A stretch of DNA of 64,000 nucleotides, taken from JADJLQ01 sp044227925. GTDB taxonomy: Bacteria; Bacteroidota; Bacteroidia; Chitinophagales; Saprospiraceae. The translations under genes were made by a program, and so were the position numbers. The stretch spans positions 62,001 through 126,000 of the forward strand of contig JBGAVW010000005.1 in NCBI GenBank assembly GCA_044227925.1. The letters are read 5' to 3'. Below are positions 19,182 through 31,741 of this stretch, piece by piece; positions within the stretch are counted from its first letter, which is position 1, and each line of letters starts with the position of its first letter. The notes below the pieces were generated by a model. It saw only the letters and a program-made list of their open reading frames with translations, was not told where the DNA came from and ran no database searches.

Positions 19182-19208
19182 AGATCTTTGAAATTAGGGT
19201 GAGGATAA
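19182..19208 (+). other. boxA-like site and 5' arm of the 23S processing stalk
   Basis: AGATCTTTGAAA resembles a second boxA-type site before 23S. The adjoining AGGGTGAGGATAAT is complementary to ATTATTTTCCTCACCCT just after 23S (about 22193-22209), forming the stalk that would release pre-23S. Confidence 0.5.
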
Positions 19209-19284
19209 TTTTTAATTAAAGAGTAATCGAGCAAATTTTTTATTTGATTTTGATAATTAAAGCTCAAAATCCATATTTAAAGAT

Positions 19285-22172
<2,888 letters not shown>

Positions 22173-22230
22173 TTTATAAAAACATAAATTCGATTATTTT
22201 CCTCACCCTTTTTTTCAAAAAAGAACTTGC

Positions 22231-22341
<111 letters not shown>

Positions 22342-22352
22342 TCTTATAAATT

Positions 22353-22385
22353 AAAGTCTTAGCGAATAGCTAAGACTTTTTTTTT
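22353..22385 (+). terminator. Rho-independent terminator of the rRNA operon
   Basis: AAGTCTTAGC and GCTAAGACTT form a perfect 10-bp stem with a GAATA loop, followed by a run of T. It ends 33 bp before the dnaX ATG. Confidence 0.92.
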
Positions 22386-22417
22386 GCCTATGATTAAAAT
22401 CAATATATTCGCACTGA

Positions 22418-24160
22418 ATGTCGGAGTTTGTAGTATCAGCAAGAAAATATAGACCTAAACTTTTTTCTACTGTTTTAGGCCAAGAACATGTTACCAAAAC
22501 TCTCAAAAATGCTTTAATTAAAAATAAATTAGCACATGCTTTTTTATTTACAGGCCCTAGAGGGGTGGGAAAAACTACTTGTGCCAGAATTTTGGCCAAG
22601 GTAATAAATTGCGAAAATGCACTCACCCAAAATAATGCAGAACCATGCAATGTGTGTGATTCCTGTATAATGTTTGACAGCCAGGCTTCTTTCAATATTA
22701 TAGAAATGGATGCGGCATCAAATAACAGTGTAGAGGCGATGCGTAGCCTGGTGGAACAAGTGAGATATCACCCTCAACATGGCAAGTACAAAGTATTTAT
22801 AATAGATGAAGTGCACATGCTTAGTCAAGCAGCATTTAATGCATTTTTAAAAACATTGGAAGAACCTCCAGCCCATGTGATTTTTATTTTAGCCACCACT
22901 GAAAGACAAAAAATCCTTCCGACTATTTTATCAAGGTGTCAGGTTTTTGATTTTCGTAGAATATTAAATGCCGAAATTGTAAAACAACTCTCTCTTGTAG
23001 CTAAGGATGAACAAATTCAAGTGGAAGAGGACGCATTGCACATTATCGCACAAAAGGCCGATGGATCCATGAGAGATGCACTTTCCATTTTTGATAGAAT
23101 AGCCAGTTTTAGTGACAAAAAAGTAGTTTACGAGGAGGTGATTTCAAATCTTAATGTACTGGATTTTGAATATTATTTTAAGCTTGTCAATGCGATGCTT
23201 AAAGAAGATAGCAGTGAAGTATTAAATATTTTTAAAGAAATTTATCAGTTGGGATTTGATGGGCATTTATTTATAGATGGTTTGGCCGAACATTTCAGGC
23301 AATTGTTAGTAAGTAAAGATCCAAATTCTATAAGATTAATTGAAGCTAGTGATGAGTTACAGACCAGGTATTTTGACCAAGGGAAAGGGTGTAAAATCAG
23401 TTTCTTAGTGGATGGGTTAGTGGTGATAAATGAATGTGACCTCTACTACGACCGTGCGCGGAATAAACGACTTCATGTCGAATTGAATCTCATAAAACTG
23501 ATTTACTTAAATCGTATTGATACCCAATCCGGGGCCGTTCATGTAGTGAGCGAAGAAAAAAAAAACTTTAATTCTGAAGACTCTCCCTTACTAAAGATAC
23601 CGGCCAAAGAAGCAGAAGTGTTTGATCAATTTGAAGAGAAAAGCAGGGAAGAACCTTATTTTGGAGTTACTGCTTTTGATAATGTAAAGGAAAAAGAATT
23701 CTCAACCCCAAAACTTAATAATCTAAAAGCTATCCAGCGAAAAGCAGCTCAGGCGATAAAGCAAACTGCTGATTCTGCGGTTGAATTTAAATTGGACACC
23801 TTTGTTAAAGTCTGGAATCGGTATTTGGAGAGTGTGGAGTTGCCTACACTGAAAACAATATTAAGTCAGGCCGAACTGGAGCTGGACAATACCAAATTGA
23901 ATATAAAAGTAGGTTCTTCTCATTCGAAAAACATTATTCAATTGGAGCACTCTTTACTGGAGGGTTTGAGAAAAGCAATTGCAGATAACCGCCTCGAAAT
24001 ATTGATTACCATTGACCCGGAAAAATCAAAATTGAATGATGATAATTTAGTAAAAAAGGCACTTACTAATAAAGAAAAATTTGAATTAATGAAACAAAAC
24101 AATCCGGTAGTAGAAGACCTTATCAGAGCATTAAAATTAAAAATTGATCATGGTGTTTAA
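22418..24160 (+). CDS. dnaX: DNA polymerase III subunit gamma/tau
   Basis: DnaX is the clamp-loader ATPase; the long tau form also links loader to polymerase and helicase. The 580-residue protein has Walker A GPRGVGKT (46-53), four zinc cysteines (65, 77, 80, 83), Walker B DEVH (130-133) and the LSRC sensor region (171-174), then domain III and a charged linker plus tau-type C terminus. A run of ten A (23556-23565, codons 380-383) sits at the end of the clamp-loader part. Slippage adding one A, or a -1 ribosomal shift, gives a stop after two codons (TAA at 23569) and a gamma-like product of about 384 residues. No RBS is obvious. Confidence 0.96.
   Translation: MSEFVVSARKYRPKLFSTVLGQEHVTKTLKNALIKNKLAHAFLFTGPRGVGKTTCARILAKVINCENALTQNNAEPCNVCDSCIMFDSQASFNIIEMDAASNNSVEAMRSLVEQVRYHPQHGKYKVFIIDEVHMLSQAAFNAFLKTLEEPPAHVIFILATTERQKILPTILSRCQVFDFRRILNAEIVKQLSLVAKDEQIQVEEDALHIIAQKADGSMRDALSIFDRIASFSDKKVVYEEVISNLNVLDFEYYFKLVNAMLKEDSSEVLNIFKEIYQLGFDGHLFIDGLAEHFRQLLVSKDPNSIRLIEASDELQTRYFDQGKGCKISFLVDGLVVINECDLYYDRARNKRLHVELNLIKLIYLNRIDTQSGAVHVVSEEKKNFNSEDSPLLKIPAKEAEVFDQFEEKSREEPYFGVTAFDNVKEKEFSTPKLNNLKAIQRKAAQAIKQTADSAVEFKLDTFVKVWNRYLESVELPTLKTILSQAELELDNTKLNIKVGSSHSKNIIQLEHSLLEGLRKAIADNRLEILITIDPEKSKLNDDNLVKKALTNKEKFELMKQNNPVVEDLIRALKLKIDHGV
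23556..23565 (+). promoter_or_regulatory. A10 slippery tract inside dnaX
   Basis: Ten A residues span codons GAA AAA AAA AAC. They contain the A-AAA-AAA heptamer used for -1 frameshifting in E. coli dnaX, and exceed the A9 that drives transcriptional slippage in Thermus dnaX. The -1 frame stops at 23569-23571. Confidence 0.55.
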
Positions 24161-24169
24161 CCCATTTAT

Positions 24170-25219
24170 ATGTGGAAATTATTAATCAGGCCTATTTTAT
24201 TTTTGTTTCCGCCTGAAACAGCCCATTCCATTACTTTTGGTTTTTTAAAATTTATATGTATTATCCCTGGTGTTCCATTATTGATCAAAAAACTCTTTGC
24301 CAATACCACTCCGGATAGAATACTTCTTTGTGGTTTGGAATTTAAAAACAGACTTGGACTTGCAGCAGGACTAGATAAAAATGGGGACTACATATATGAA
24401 CTTTCCCTGTTTGGTTTTTCACATATTGAAATAGGTACTGTAACACCAAAACCCCAGGCAGGAAATAAAAGACCCAGACTGTTCAGGTTGCCCATGGACA
24501 GTGCCTTGATAAACAGGATGGGATTTAATAATGATGGAGCCGATGCAATATCCATTCGCTTAAGCAAGTTGGTCAAGCCTACGGATCTGATACTTGGGAT
24601 TAATATTGGAAAAAACAAGGATACACCCCTGGATAAAGCATGGGAAGATTATTTATACTGTTTTGAAAAATTATATGCTTACGCAGATTATTTTACAATA
24701 AATGTAAGCTCACCCAATACACCCGGATTGAGAGGATTACAGGAGAAAGAACCATTACTTGGATTAATAATTAGGTTGCATGAGGCAAATGCGAAAAAAC
24801 CACTCCCAAAGCCTGTATTTTTAAAAATAGCACCTGATTTAAACACCGAAGAATTGAAAGAGATCAAAAATCTGGCGATTGAACACAATGTAGATGCTAT
24901 CATAATGGGGAATACTACTATAACCAGGGATGCATTATCTACGGAATCAGGGAAGCTTTCGATGATTGGTCAGGGAGGATTAAGTGGACAGCCACTAACG
25001 CAAAAATCCACAGAAAAACTTGACATATTAAAGAACGCTGAAGGCGAAATTCCATTGATCGGTGTGGGAGGTATAATGAATGGCCGTGATGCTAAATTAA
25101 GAATTCTACATGGTGCGGATTTAATTCAAATTTATACAGGGTTTGTATATCATGGACCAGCGTTAATTAAGCAAATCTTGAACGATATACGCGGAATATC
25201 ATTCAAACCGAAGAATTAA
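24170..25219 (+). CDS. pyrD: Dihydroorotate dehydrogenase (quinone), class 2
   Basis: Oxidises dihydroorotate to orotate in pyrimidine synthesis, passing electrons to the membrane quinone pool. The 349 residues include the N-terminal amphipathic/membrane-associating extension (about 1-42) that defines class 2. Then come the FMN-barrel motifs GLAAGLDKNGD (63-73), EIGTVTPKPQAGN (87-99), INRMGFNNDG (114-123) and INVSSPNTPGLRG (177-189), with Ser181 at the catalytic-base position. It starts 9 bp after dnaX, so it is probably co-transcribed with it. Spacing to argS is 39 bp. Confidence 0.96.
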   Translation: MWKLLIRPILFLFPPETAHSITFGFLKFICIIPGVPLLIKKLFANTTPDRILLCGLEFKNRLGLAAGLDKNGDYIYELSLFGFSHIEIGTVTPKPQAGNKRPRLFRLPMDSALINRMGFNNDGADAISIRLSKLVKPTDLILGINIGKNKDTPLDKAWEDYLYCFEKLYAYADYFTINVSSPNTPGLRGLQEKEPLLGLIIRLHEANAKKPLPKPVFLKIAPDLNTEELKEIKNLAIEHNVDAIIMGNTTITRDALSTESGKLSMIGQGGLSGQPLTQKSTEKLDILKNAEGEIPLIGVGGIMNGRDAKLRILHGADLIQIYTGFVYHGPALIKQILNDIRGISFKPKN

Positions 25220-25258
25220 AATTACTAATATTAAAATCTTAACTTTGCCCTTGTTGCC

Positions 25259-27097
25259 ATGATAAAAGACCGATTAAAGTCAAACATTATCAATTTATTA
25301 CGTGTTAGTTATAATATTAACACGAATAGTGATGATTTGCTGATTGGCCCTACAAAAAAAGAATACAAGGGAGATTATTCAATTAATGTTTTTCCATTTT
25401 CGGCAAAAGCAAAAAAAGCCCCCCCGGTTTTAGCAAAAGAAATAGGCGAACAACTAGTAAATACGGGGGATATAGAAAATTTTGAAGTAATACAAGGGTT
25501 TCTAAACATTACCTTAAAGCAGGATACCTGGATTGAAATACTCGATTCAATTTCATCAAATCCTGCTTATGGAGAAATGGAATATAATGATAAGAAGATA
25601 TTGGTTGAGTTTTGTTCGCCCAATACCAACAAACCTCTTCATTTAGGCCATGTAAGGAATATATTGCTTGGAGCCGCTACGGCCAGGATTTATAAGAATA
25701 ACGGATATACTGTGAGTCAGATACAAGTAATAAATGACAGGGGTATAGCTATTTGTAAATCAATGTTAGCCTGGCAAAAATGGGGAAATAATATTACGCC
25801 GGATTCATCGAACACTAAAGGAGATCATCTGGTGGGCGATTTTTACGTTTTATTTGAGAAAGAATTTGTAAAAGAATACAAATCGTGGCAGGAATCGTCA
25901 CAGGGACAAGAAGAATATGGCAAACGTAAAGACCCAAGTCAGCTAGAAATCGATTTTTTTAAAGAGTACAAGAATTATTATTTTAATAAATACAGTAAAC
26001 TGGGTGAAGAAGCAAGAGCTATGCTGATTAGCTGGGAAAAGGGTGACAAGGAGGTAAAAGAACTATGGTCAAAGATGAATAATTGGGTCTACAACGGATT
26101 CAATGAAACACTATCCAGCCTGGGTGTACATTTTGATCATGTGGATTATGAATCCGTTACTTATTTATTAGGTAAAAAAGCAGTTGAGGCCGGAGTAGCT
26201 AAAAATACTTTTTATAAAAAAGAAGATGGTTCAGTTTGGGTGGATCTTACAGATGCCGGCATGGATCAAAAAGTAGTACTCAGAAGTGATGGCACATCAG
26301 TGTACATAACTCAGGATATAGGCACAGCACAGATGAGATATGAAAAATTTAAGATGGATAAGCTTGTGTATGTAGTGGCTGATGAACAAGATTATCATTT
26401 TAAAGCTCTTTTTGAAATCATGAAAAAGTTACGGGAGCCTTATGCGGACGGCTTATATCATTTATCATACGGTATGGTAGAGCTTCCGGAAGGAAAAATG
26501 AAGTCAAGAGAAGGGACTGTAGTCGATGCTGATGATCTTATCAGGGAATTGATAAGTGAAGCCACTGCCACAGCAGAGGAAAGAGGAGAGATAAGTGATT
26601 TGAGCAAAGAAGATCAAGCCCAGGCTATCAAAAACATAGCTATGGCAGCCTTGAAGTTTTTTATGTTGAAAGTTCATCCAAAGAAAAGGATGGTTTTTAA
26701 CCCGAAAGAATCACTGGACATGCAAGGCCAGACCGGCCCTTATATACAAAATGCGTTTGTACGAATAAAATCTGTGTTGCGCAAATCATTGAATTCGCCA
26801 AATGATTTATTTAGGTTTTATAAGGGAATAAAAGATGAGGAAAAGGAACTAATATCACTTTTAGAAACATATCCTGAGGTGGTTAAAAAAGCCGGTGACC
26901 AATATGATCCATCTGAAATAGCTAATTATAGTTATTCCTTAGCAAAGGCTTATCATAAGTTTTATCATGAAGTTCCAATCTTAAGATCCGAAGACCAAGC
27001 AGCATTGCATTTTAGATTAGTATTGTCAGAGGCTGTCGGACAAATATTGAAAAAATCATTTTATTTATTGGGCATTGATATGCCAGAAAGAATGTAA
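25259..27097 (+). CDS. argS: Arginyl-tRNA synthetase
   Basis: Charges tRNA-Arg with arginine. The 612-residue class I enzyme has the N-terminal additional domain (about 1-105), HLGH (128-131) as the HIGH motif in NKPLHLGHVRN, and KMKSREG (413-419) at the KMSKS position, which is often altered in ArgRS. The C-terminal DALR anticodon-binding helices (for example SYSLAKAYHKFYHEVPIL) are present. It is followed after 3 bp by glnS. Confidence 0.96.
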   Translation: MIKDRLKSNIINLLRVSYNINTNSDDLLIGPTKKEYKGDYSINVFPFSAKAKKAPPVLAKEIGEQLVNTGDIENFEVIQGFLNITLKQDTWIEILDSISSNPAYGEMEYNDKKILVEFCSPNTNKPLHLGHVRNILLGAATARIYKNNGYTVSQIQVINDRGIAICKSMLAWQKWGNNITPDSSNTKGDHLVGDFYVLFEKEFVKEYKSWQESSQGQEEYGKRKDPSQLEIDFFKEYKNYYFNKYSKLGEEARAMLISWEKGDKEVKELWSKMNNWVYNGFNETLSSLGVHFDHVDYESVTYLLGKKAVEAGVAKNTFYKKEDGSVWVDLTDAGMDQKVVLRSDGTSVYITQDIGTAQMRYEKFKMDKLVYVVADEQDYHFKALFEIMKKLREPYADGLYHLSYGMVELPEGKMKSREGTVVDADDLIRELISEATATAEERGEISDLSKEDQAQAIKNIAMAALKFFMLKVHPKKRMVFNPKESLDMQGQTGPYIQNAFVRIKSVLRKSLNSPNDLFRFYKGIKDEEKELISLLETYPEVVKKAGDQYDPSEIANYSYSLAKAYHKFYHEVPILRSEDQAALHFRLVLSEAVGQILKKSFYLLGIDMPERM

Positions 27098-27100
27098 AGA

Positions 27101-28765
27101 ATGTCAGAGACACAAAATTTTATAGAAGAAATCATATCTGAGGATGTACAGAATGGTAAGAATGATGGCAGAGTACTTACCCGTTTTCCGCCCGAACCGA
27201 ATGGGTATCTGCATATAGGGCATGCAAAATCTATTTGTTTAAATTTTGGGCTTGCTAAAAAATTTGGAGGCCAAACAAATCTGAGATTTGATGATACCAA
27301 TCCTACTACTGAAGATGTTGAATATGTAGACTCTATCAAAGAAGATGTTAAATGGTTGGGCTTTGAATGGGCAGGACATGAATTATATGCATCCGATTAT
27401 TTCGATCAGTTGTATGAATTTGCAGTAGAGTTAATAAAGCAAGGTAAAGCCTATGTGGATCATTCTACTGCTGATGAAATAGCCGATCAAAAAGGTACCC
27501 CTACGGTGGCTGGCACCCCAAGTAAATACAGAGATAGGACGGTGGGTGAAAATCTTGCCTTATTTGAAGAAATGAAGGCAGGTAAATTTGATGATGGGGT
27601 TTGTGTCTTAAGGGCGAAAATAGACCTTGCGTCCCCTAATATGCATCTTAGAGACCCTTTGATGTACAGAATAAAAAAGGCACACCATCATCGCACTGGA
27701 GATAAATGGTGTATTTACCCAATGTATGACTTTGCCCATGGACAGAGTGATAGTATTGAAAAAATTACGCATAGTATTTGCACTCTTGAATTTGAGAATC
27801 ATAAACCACTTTATGATTGGTTTATACAGAACCTAGGAATTTTTCCTTCAAAACAGTATGAGTTTGCCAGGTTAAATCTGAGTTATACCGTAATGAGCAA
27901 ACGTAAACTAATGCAGCTGGTAAATGAGAGATATGTAGATGGATGGGACGACCCTCGTATGCCAACTATATCCGGATTGCGAAGAAGGGGCTATACACCT
28001 GAGTCGATAAGGGACTTCGCTGATCGAATTGGTGTGGCAAAACGAAATAATATTATCGATGTATCCTTACTCGAATTTTGTATCCGTGAACATTTGAATA
28101 AAATTGCACTACGGTATATGGTAGTGCAAAAACCAGTGAAACTCAGGATATTAAATTATGAAGATGGCAAAACTGAAAGACTAAACATTCAAAATAATCC
28201 GGAGGATGAATCGGCTGGTGCTAGATTAATAAGTTTTTCCAATGAGCTTTACATTGAAAGCGATGATTACATGGAAATTCCATCAAAAGGATACTTCAGA
28301 TTGTATCCTGGTGGTTATGTAAGGCTAAAAAATGCTTATATAATAAAATGCGAAAGAGCAGTAACCAATCCTGTAACAGGAGAATTAGATGAAATACAAG
28401 CTACCTATATACCTGAGAGCAGAAGTGGCAATGATACTTCGGGTATCAACGTAAAAGGTACAATTCATTGGGTAAGTGCTAATCATGCTGAAAATATAGA
28501 ATTGCGCATTTATGACAGACTTTTCAATGATGAATCGCCGGATGGCCATGACGGCAAAGACTTCAAAGAATTTATTAATCCCGACTCACTTAAAATTATA
28601 CCCTACGCAAAAGCGGAAGGAAATATAGTATCCTCTAAGCAAGGAATCTATTATCAGTTTTTGAGATTAGGATATTTTTACCAGGATGCTGACAGCAAAC
28701 CGGGTAAATTGATTTTTAACAGGACTGTAACATTAAAAGATTCCTGGAATAAAAAAAGCAAATAA
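27101..28765 (+). CDS. glnS: Glutaminyl-tRNA synthetase
   Basis: Charges tRNA-Gln directly, rather than by the Glu-tRNA amidation route many bacteria use. The 554-residue class I enzyme has HIGH (38-41) in PPEPNGYLHIGHAKS, the class-specific FDDTNP segment (about 65-70), VMSKRKL (264-270) at the KMSKS site, and the two-part beta-barrel anticodon domain. PEPNGYLHIGHAKS, with Pro-Asn in place of Pro-Thr-Gly, identifies it as GlnRS and not GluRS. It begins 3 bp after argS, so the two synthetases are almost certainly co-transcribed. Confidence 0.95.
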   Translation: MSETQNFIEEIISEDVQNGKNDGRVLTRFPPEPNGYLHIGHAKSICLNFGLAKKFGGQTNLRFDDTNPTTEDVEYVDSIKEDVKWLGFEWAGHELYASDYFDQLYEFAVELIKQGKAYVDHSTADEIADQKGTPTVAGTPSKYRDRTVGENLALFEEMKAGKFDDGVCVLRAKIDLASPNMHLRDPLMYRIKKAHHHRTGDKWCIYPMYDFAHGQSDSIEKITHSICTLEFENHKPLYDWFIQNLGIFPSKQYEFARLNLSYTVMSKRKLMQLVNERYVDGWDDPRMPTISGLRRRGYTPESIRDFADRIGVAKRNNIIDVSLLEFCIREHLNKIALRYMVVQKPVKLRILNYEDGKTERLNIQNNPEDESAGARLISFSNELYIESDDYMEIPSKGYFRLYPGGYVRLKNAYIIKCERAVTNPVTGELDEIQATYIPESRSGNDTSGINVKGTIHWVSANHAENIELRIYDRLFNDESPDGHDGKDFKEFINPDSLKIIPYAKAEGNIVSSKQGIYYQFLRLGYFYQDADSKPGKLIFNRTVTLKDSWNKKSK

Positions 28766-28841
28766 TCTTATTTGATTTTTATGAAACTTTAGACACCTCA
28801 TGATGGTTTAAATATCACTAAAACAGATCATTGAAATAAAG

Positions 28842-29223
28842 GGGGCTGACCTGGAATCGACAGGAATGTGTACTGGTCAGTAAGCATGTCAGAGCATGAG
28901 AGGTTACTCTGTAAAAAATAACTTTCAAATCTTAAGTGGCAACACTTATGCTATTGCTGCCTAATTCAAGGAATTAGTCCGGCTTTATGCCGTCGATCTG
29001 ACACCTAATACAGGATCCACCGCATTCAAACCCATCCTTAGGGATGCTTAGGTTAGTCTCGACAAAACGTTACCGTTGGCGAGATGAAATTAATCGGAGA
29101 CTGGATGTTGACATGGGTTTGTCTTTTAGCCTACACCAACATTGAGATTTAAATTAAAGAATAAACATGTAGAAAGCTGATGAGACCTTTGTCTGGACGG
29201 GAGTTCGACTCTCCCCAGCTCCA
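28842..29223 (+). ncRNA. ssrA: Transfer-messenger RNA
   Basis: tmRNA rescues stalled ribosomes and tags the unfinished protein for degradation. The 5' end GGGGCTGACCTGGAATCGAC and the 3' end GGGAGTTCGACTCTCCCCAGCTCC are diagnostic; the acceptor stem pairs GGGGCTG (28842-28848) with CAGCTCC (29216-29222). CCA is not encoded. The tag frame ends GGC AAC ACT TAT GCT ATT GCT GCC TAA at 28964, giving ...SGNTYAIAA. If the resume codon is GTA at 28911, the encoded tag is 17 residues, ending YAIAA where most bacteria have YALAA. It is 76 bp downstream of glnS and ends 8 bp from the priA stop. Confidence 0.93.
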
Positions 29224-29230
29224 CTTTTAT

Positions 29231-31717
29231 TTATTCTGGATCTACATCTACTGAAAAGCGGGTGGAACTAAGTCCTGTGAACTTCATTACTTCAGGTATT
29301 AAATCTTTAATACTTTGTTTAATTTCAGACAATATCGTCGTATTGCGCTCACTTTTGATGATGATGGATCTCAAGTAAAGATTCCTAAGTCGTGAAATAC
29401 CCGGCAACATCGGATTTGAAATTCTGGTCCCAAATTTTTCCTGTAATAACGATGACAGTTTGAGGCAAGCAAGGTCCGCCATTTCAGGTTTCTTATGTTT
29501 GACCGTGATTTCAATTAATTTTACCATAGGAGGGTATTGAGCTTCATTGCGATCATTCAATTCTTTTTCAGCCAACCCTTCATAATCATAGTGAATAATA
29601 TATCGTATTACATCGTGATTAAGATTATATGCCTGGAGGTATACTTTACCCTGTTTGTTTTTTCTACCTGCTCTGCCAGCAACTTGCGTTATTAATTGAT
29701 ATGCTCTTTCATTAGATCTGAACTCAGGGTAATAAAATATGGAGTCAGCTTGAAGGATTCCAACGATCGCTACATGGTCAAAGTCAAGTCCCTTGCTGAT
29801 CATTTGAGTACCTACCAGTATATCTATTTCCTTTTCTTCAAATCGATCTAATATATTTTGATATTGTGCCAATGACCTGGCCGTATCGTAATCGAGCCTG
29901 CTGATTCGGGCATTAGGGTACAAATTATTTAATTCGATTTCAATCTTTTCAGTGCCGTATCCTTTGAGATGGATTGACTTATTCCCGCAGTCCGGACATT
30001 CTTCGAATATTGGCCTTTGATAACCGCAGTAATGGCAAGTGAGTTTATTTATATGTTTGTGATAAGTGAGACTAATATCGCAATTTGGACATTCTGCATG
30101 CCATTTGCAATTGGAGCAATGTTGCTGAGGTGCATACCCTCTTCGGTTTTGGAATAAAATGATTTGTTCTTTCTGCCTCAGTGCGCGTAAAATGCCCTCA
30201 TGCAGAATTTTACTTATAATGAAGGGTTCTGTCCTTGTTTTAGATTCCATATAGAGGTCTACCAATTCAAATTCAGGCAAAGGGAGATCACTAAAGCGGT
30301 TTTTTAATTGGGCAAATCCATATTTTTTTATTTTTACATTATACCAGGTTTCCATAGAAGGGGTAGCGCTACCCAGGATTATTTTAGCACCGTGTAATTT
30401 TCCAAGCCATATGGCAGTATCTCTTGCCTGGTATTTTGGATTTGGTTCATTTTGTTTATATGAAGAATCATGCTCCTCATCCACTATAATCAGTTTTAAA
30501 TTTTTAAAGGGCAGGAATACACCTGATCTGGCGGCAACCGTAAGCGGAGCCCCATCCATTACGGATTTCCAGGTCTCTATTCTTTCCCGCTGTGAGATTC
30601 GGGAATGATACACTTTGAGATTGGACCCAAGATTTTTTTTTAGCCTTCCAAGTAAATGCGAAGTGAGCGCTATTTCAGGTAACAAGTATAAAATCTGCCC
30701 CCCTTCACTGGAAGCTTTTTTTATAAATTCACTGTATACCCTGGTTTTTCCACTGCCTGTAATCCCATGCAACAAGCTAATAAGTTGCCCTTTTTCAAAA
30801 GCCGCATTTATATTATTTATGGCATCCTCTTGTTCGGCAGAGAGAGGGGGCAGTTCTATTTCCAATTTGGTACTGATATCCCGATTTACTTTGCGTCGCT
30901 CAATTTTTATAATATTTTTCTTTTCCAATGCTTTTAATGCAGCGGGGCTTATATCTACATGTTTTGCTAATTGTTTTTTTGAAATTTCATAATTTGGTTT
31001 AGCATATTGAATGAAAGCCAACAATATATTGGTTTGTATTTCAGACTTTGCAACGTGGTCGAGAGCCTGGGTTAAAAGGTCCGGGTTGGATTTATATAAA
31101 GAGTCAAGTAAAATAAAGTCCTCTTTTTTTTCTTGTAAACCCGATTTTAGTTCTTCTTCTACTATGATCACCCCTTTTTCTACAAGCTGATTGATCAGCT
31201 TTTTCGTAGACTTTTTATTGATTATTTGTTGCACCTCATCTACCGTTAATTCTTTACGCATAGATAATGCTTCAGCTACCAAAAATTCATCGTCATTTAA
31301 TTCTGCCGCATTATAATCAAAGTCATGATGTAGGGTGATTTTAGATTCACTATCAAGTTTGAAACCCGCAGGCAAAGCGGCAGCCATTACTTCACCAATA
31401 CTGCAACAATAATATTCAGCCATCCAATACCAGGTACTGAGTTGATGGCCAGTGACTATAGGTGCATCATCCAAAACAGAAAGGATGGTTTTATACCGGG
31501 TAGGAATTTCCAATTCATTATACATCTCAGAGACAAGACCTGCATATATTTTTGATCTTCCAAATTGAACTTCTACTCTCATGCCCGGTTTGAGAGTTTG
31601 AGATAAATCGGCAGGGACATGGTATGAGTAGGGCCTGTCAAGGTTAAATGGCAAGATAACACGGGCAAATAAGTTGTGTAATGGAATAGAAATTTCTCTT
31701 GATTCAGTAAATGCCAT
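29231..31717 (-). CDS. priA: Primosomal protein N' (replication restart helicase)
   Basis: PriA binds abandoned replication forks and reloads the replicative helicase. The 828-residue protein has the N-terminal DNA-binding domain, then the helicase core with Walker A GITGSGKT (318-325), DEEHDSSYKQ, and paired zinc-binding cysteine clusters (CSNCKWHAECPNC and CHYCGY...CPDC). Motif V-VI elements GTQMISKGLDFDHV and QVAGRAGR follow. A long insert (about 130-290) before the helicase core is typical of Bacteroidota. Its 3' end nearly abuts tmRNA. Its start is only 24 bp from a divergent protease gene. Confidence 0.96.
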   Translation of the reverse strand: MAFTESREISIPLHNLFARVILPFNLDRPYSYHVPADLSQTLKPGMRVEVQFGRSKIYAGLVSEMYNELEIPTRYKTILSVLDDAPIVTGHQLSTWYWMAEYYCCSIGEVMAAALPAGFKLDSESKITLHHDFDYNAAELNDDEFLVAEALSMRKELTVDEVQQIINKKSTKKLINQLVEKGVIIVEEELKSGLQEKKEDFILLDSLYKSNPDLLTQALDHVAKSEIQTNILLAFIQYAKPNYEISKKQLAKHVDISPAALKALEKKNIIKIERRKVNRDISTKLEIELPPLSAEQEDAINNINAAFEKGQLISLLHGITGSGKTRVYSEFIKKASSEGGQILYLLPEIALTSHLLGRLKKNLGSNLKVYHSRISQRERIETWKSVMDGAPLTVAARSGVFLPFKNLKLIIVDEEHDSSYKQNEPNPKYQARDTAIWLGKLHGAKIILGSATPSMETWYNVKIKKYGFAQLKNRFSDLPLPEFELVDLYMESKTRTEPFIISKILHEGILRALRQKEQIILFQNRRGYAPQQHCSNCKWHAECPNCDISLTYHKHINKLTCHYCGYQRPIFEECPDCGNKSIHLKGYGTEKIEIELNNLYPNARISRLDYDTARSLAQYQNILDRFEEKEIDILVGTQMISKGLDFDHVAIVGILQADSIFYYPEFRSNERAYQLITQVAGRAGRKNKQGKVYLQAYNLNHDVIRYIIHYDYEGLAEKELNDRNEAQYPPMVKLIEITVKHKKPEMADLACLKLSSLLQEKFGTRISNPMLPGISRLRNLYLRSIIIKSERNTTILSEIKQSIKDLIPEVMKFTGLSSTRFSVDVDPE

Positions 31718-31741
31718 GTAAAAATTTACAAAAATAGGATA

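Noticed and set aside
19004..19284. tRNA-Ile or tRNA-Ala in the 16S-23S spacer.
   Set aside because: No TTCRA-type T-loop or paired acceptor arms found by eye; the only stems are the processing stalks.
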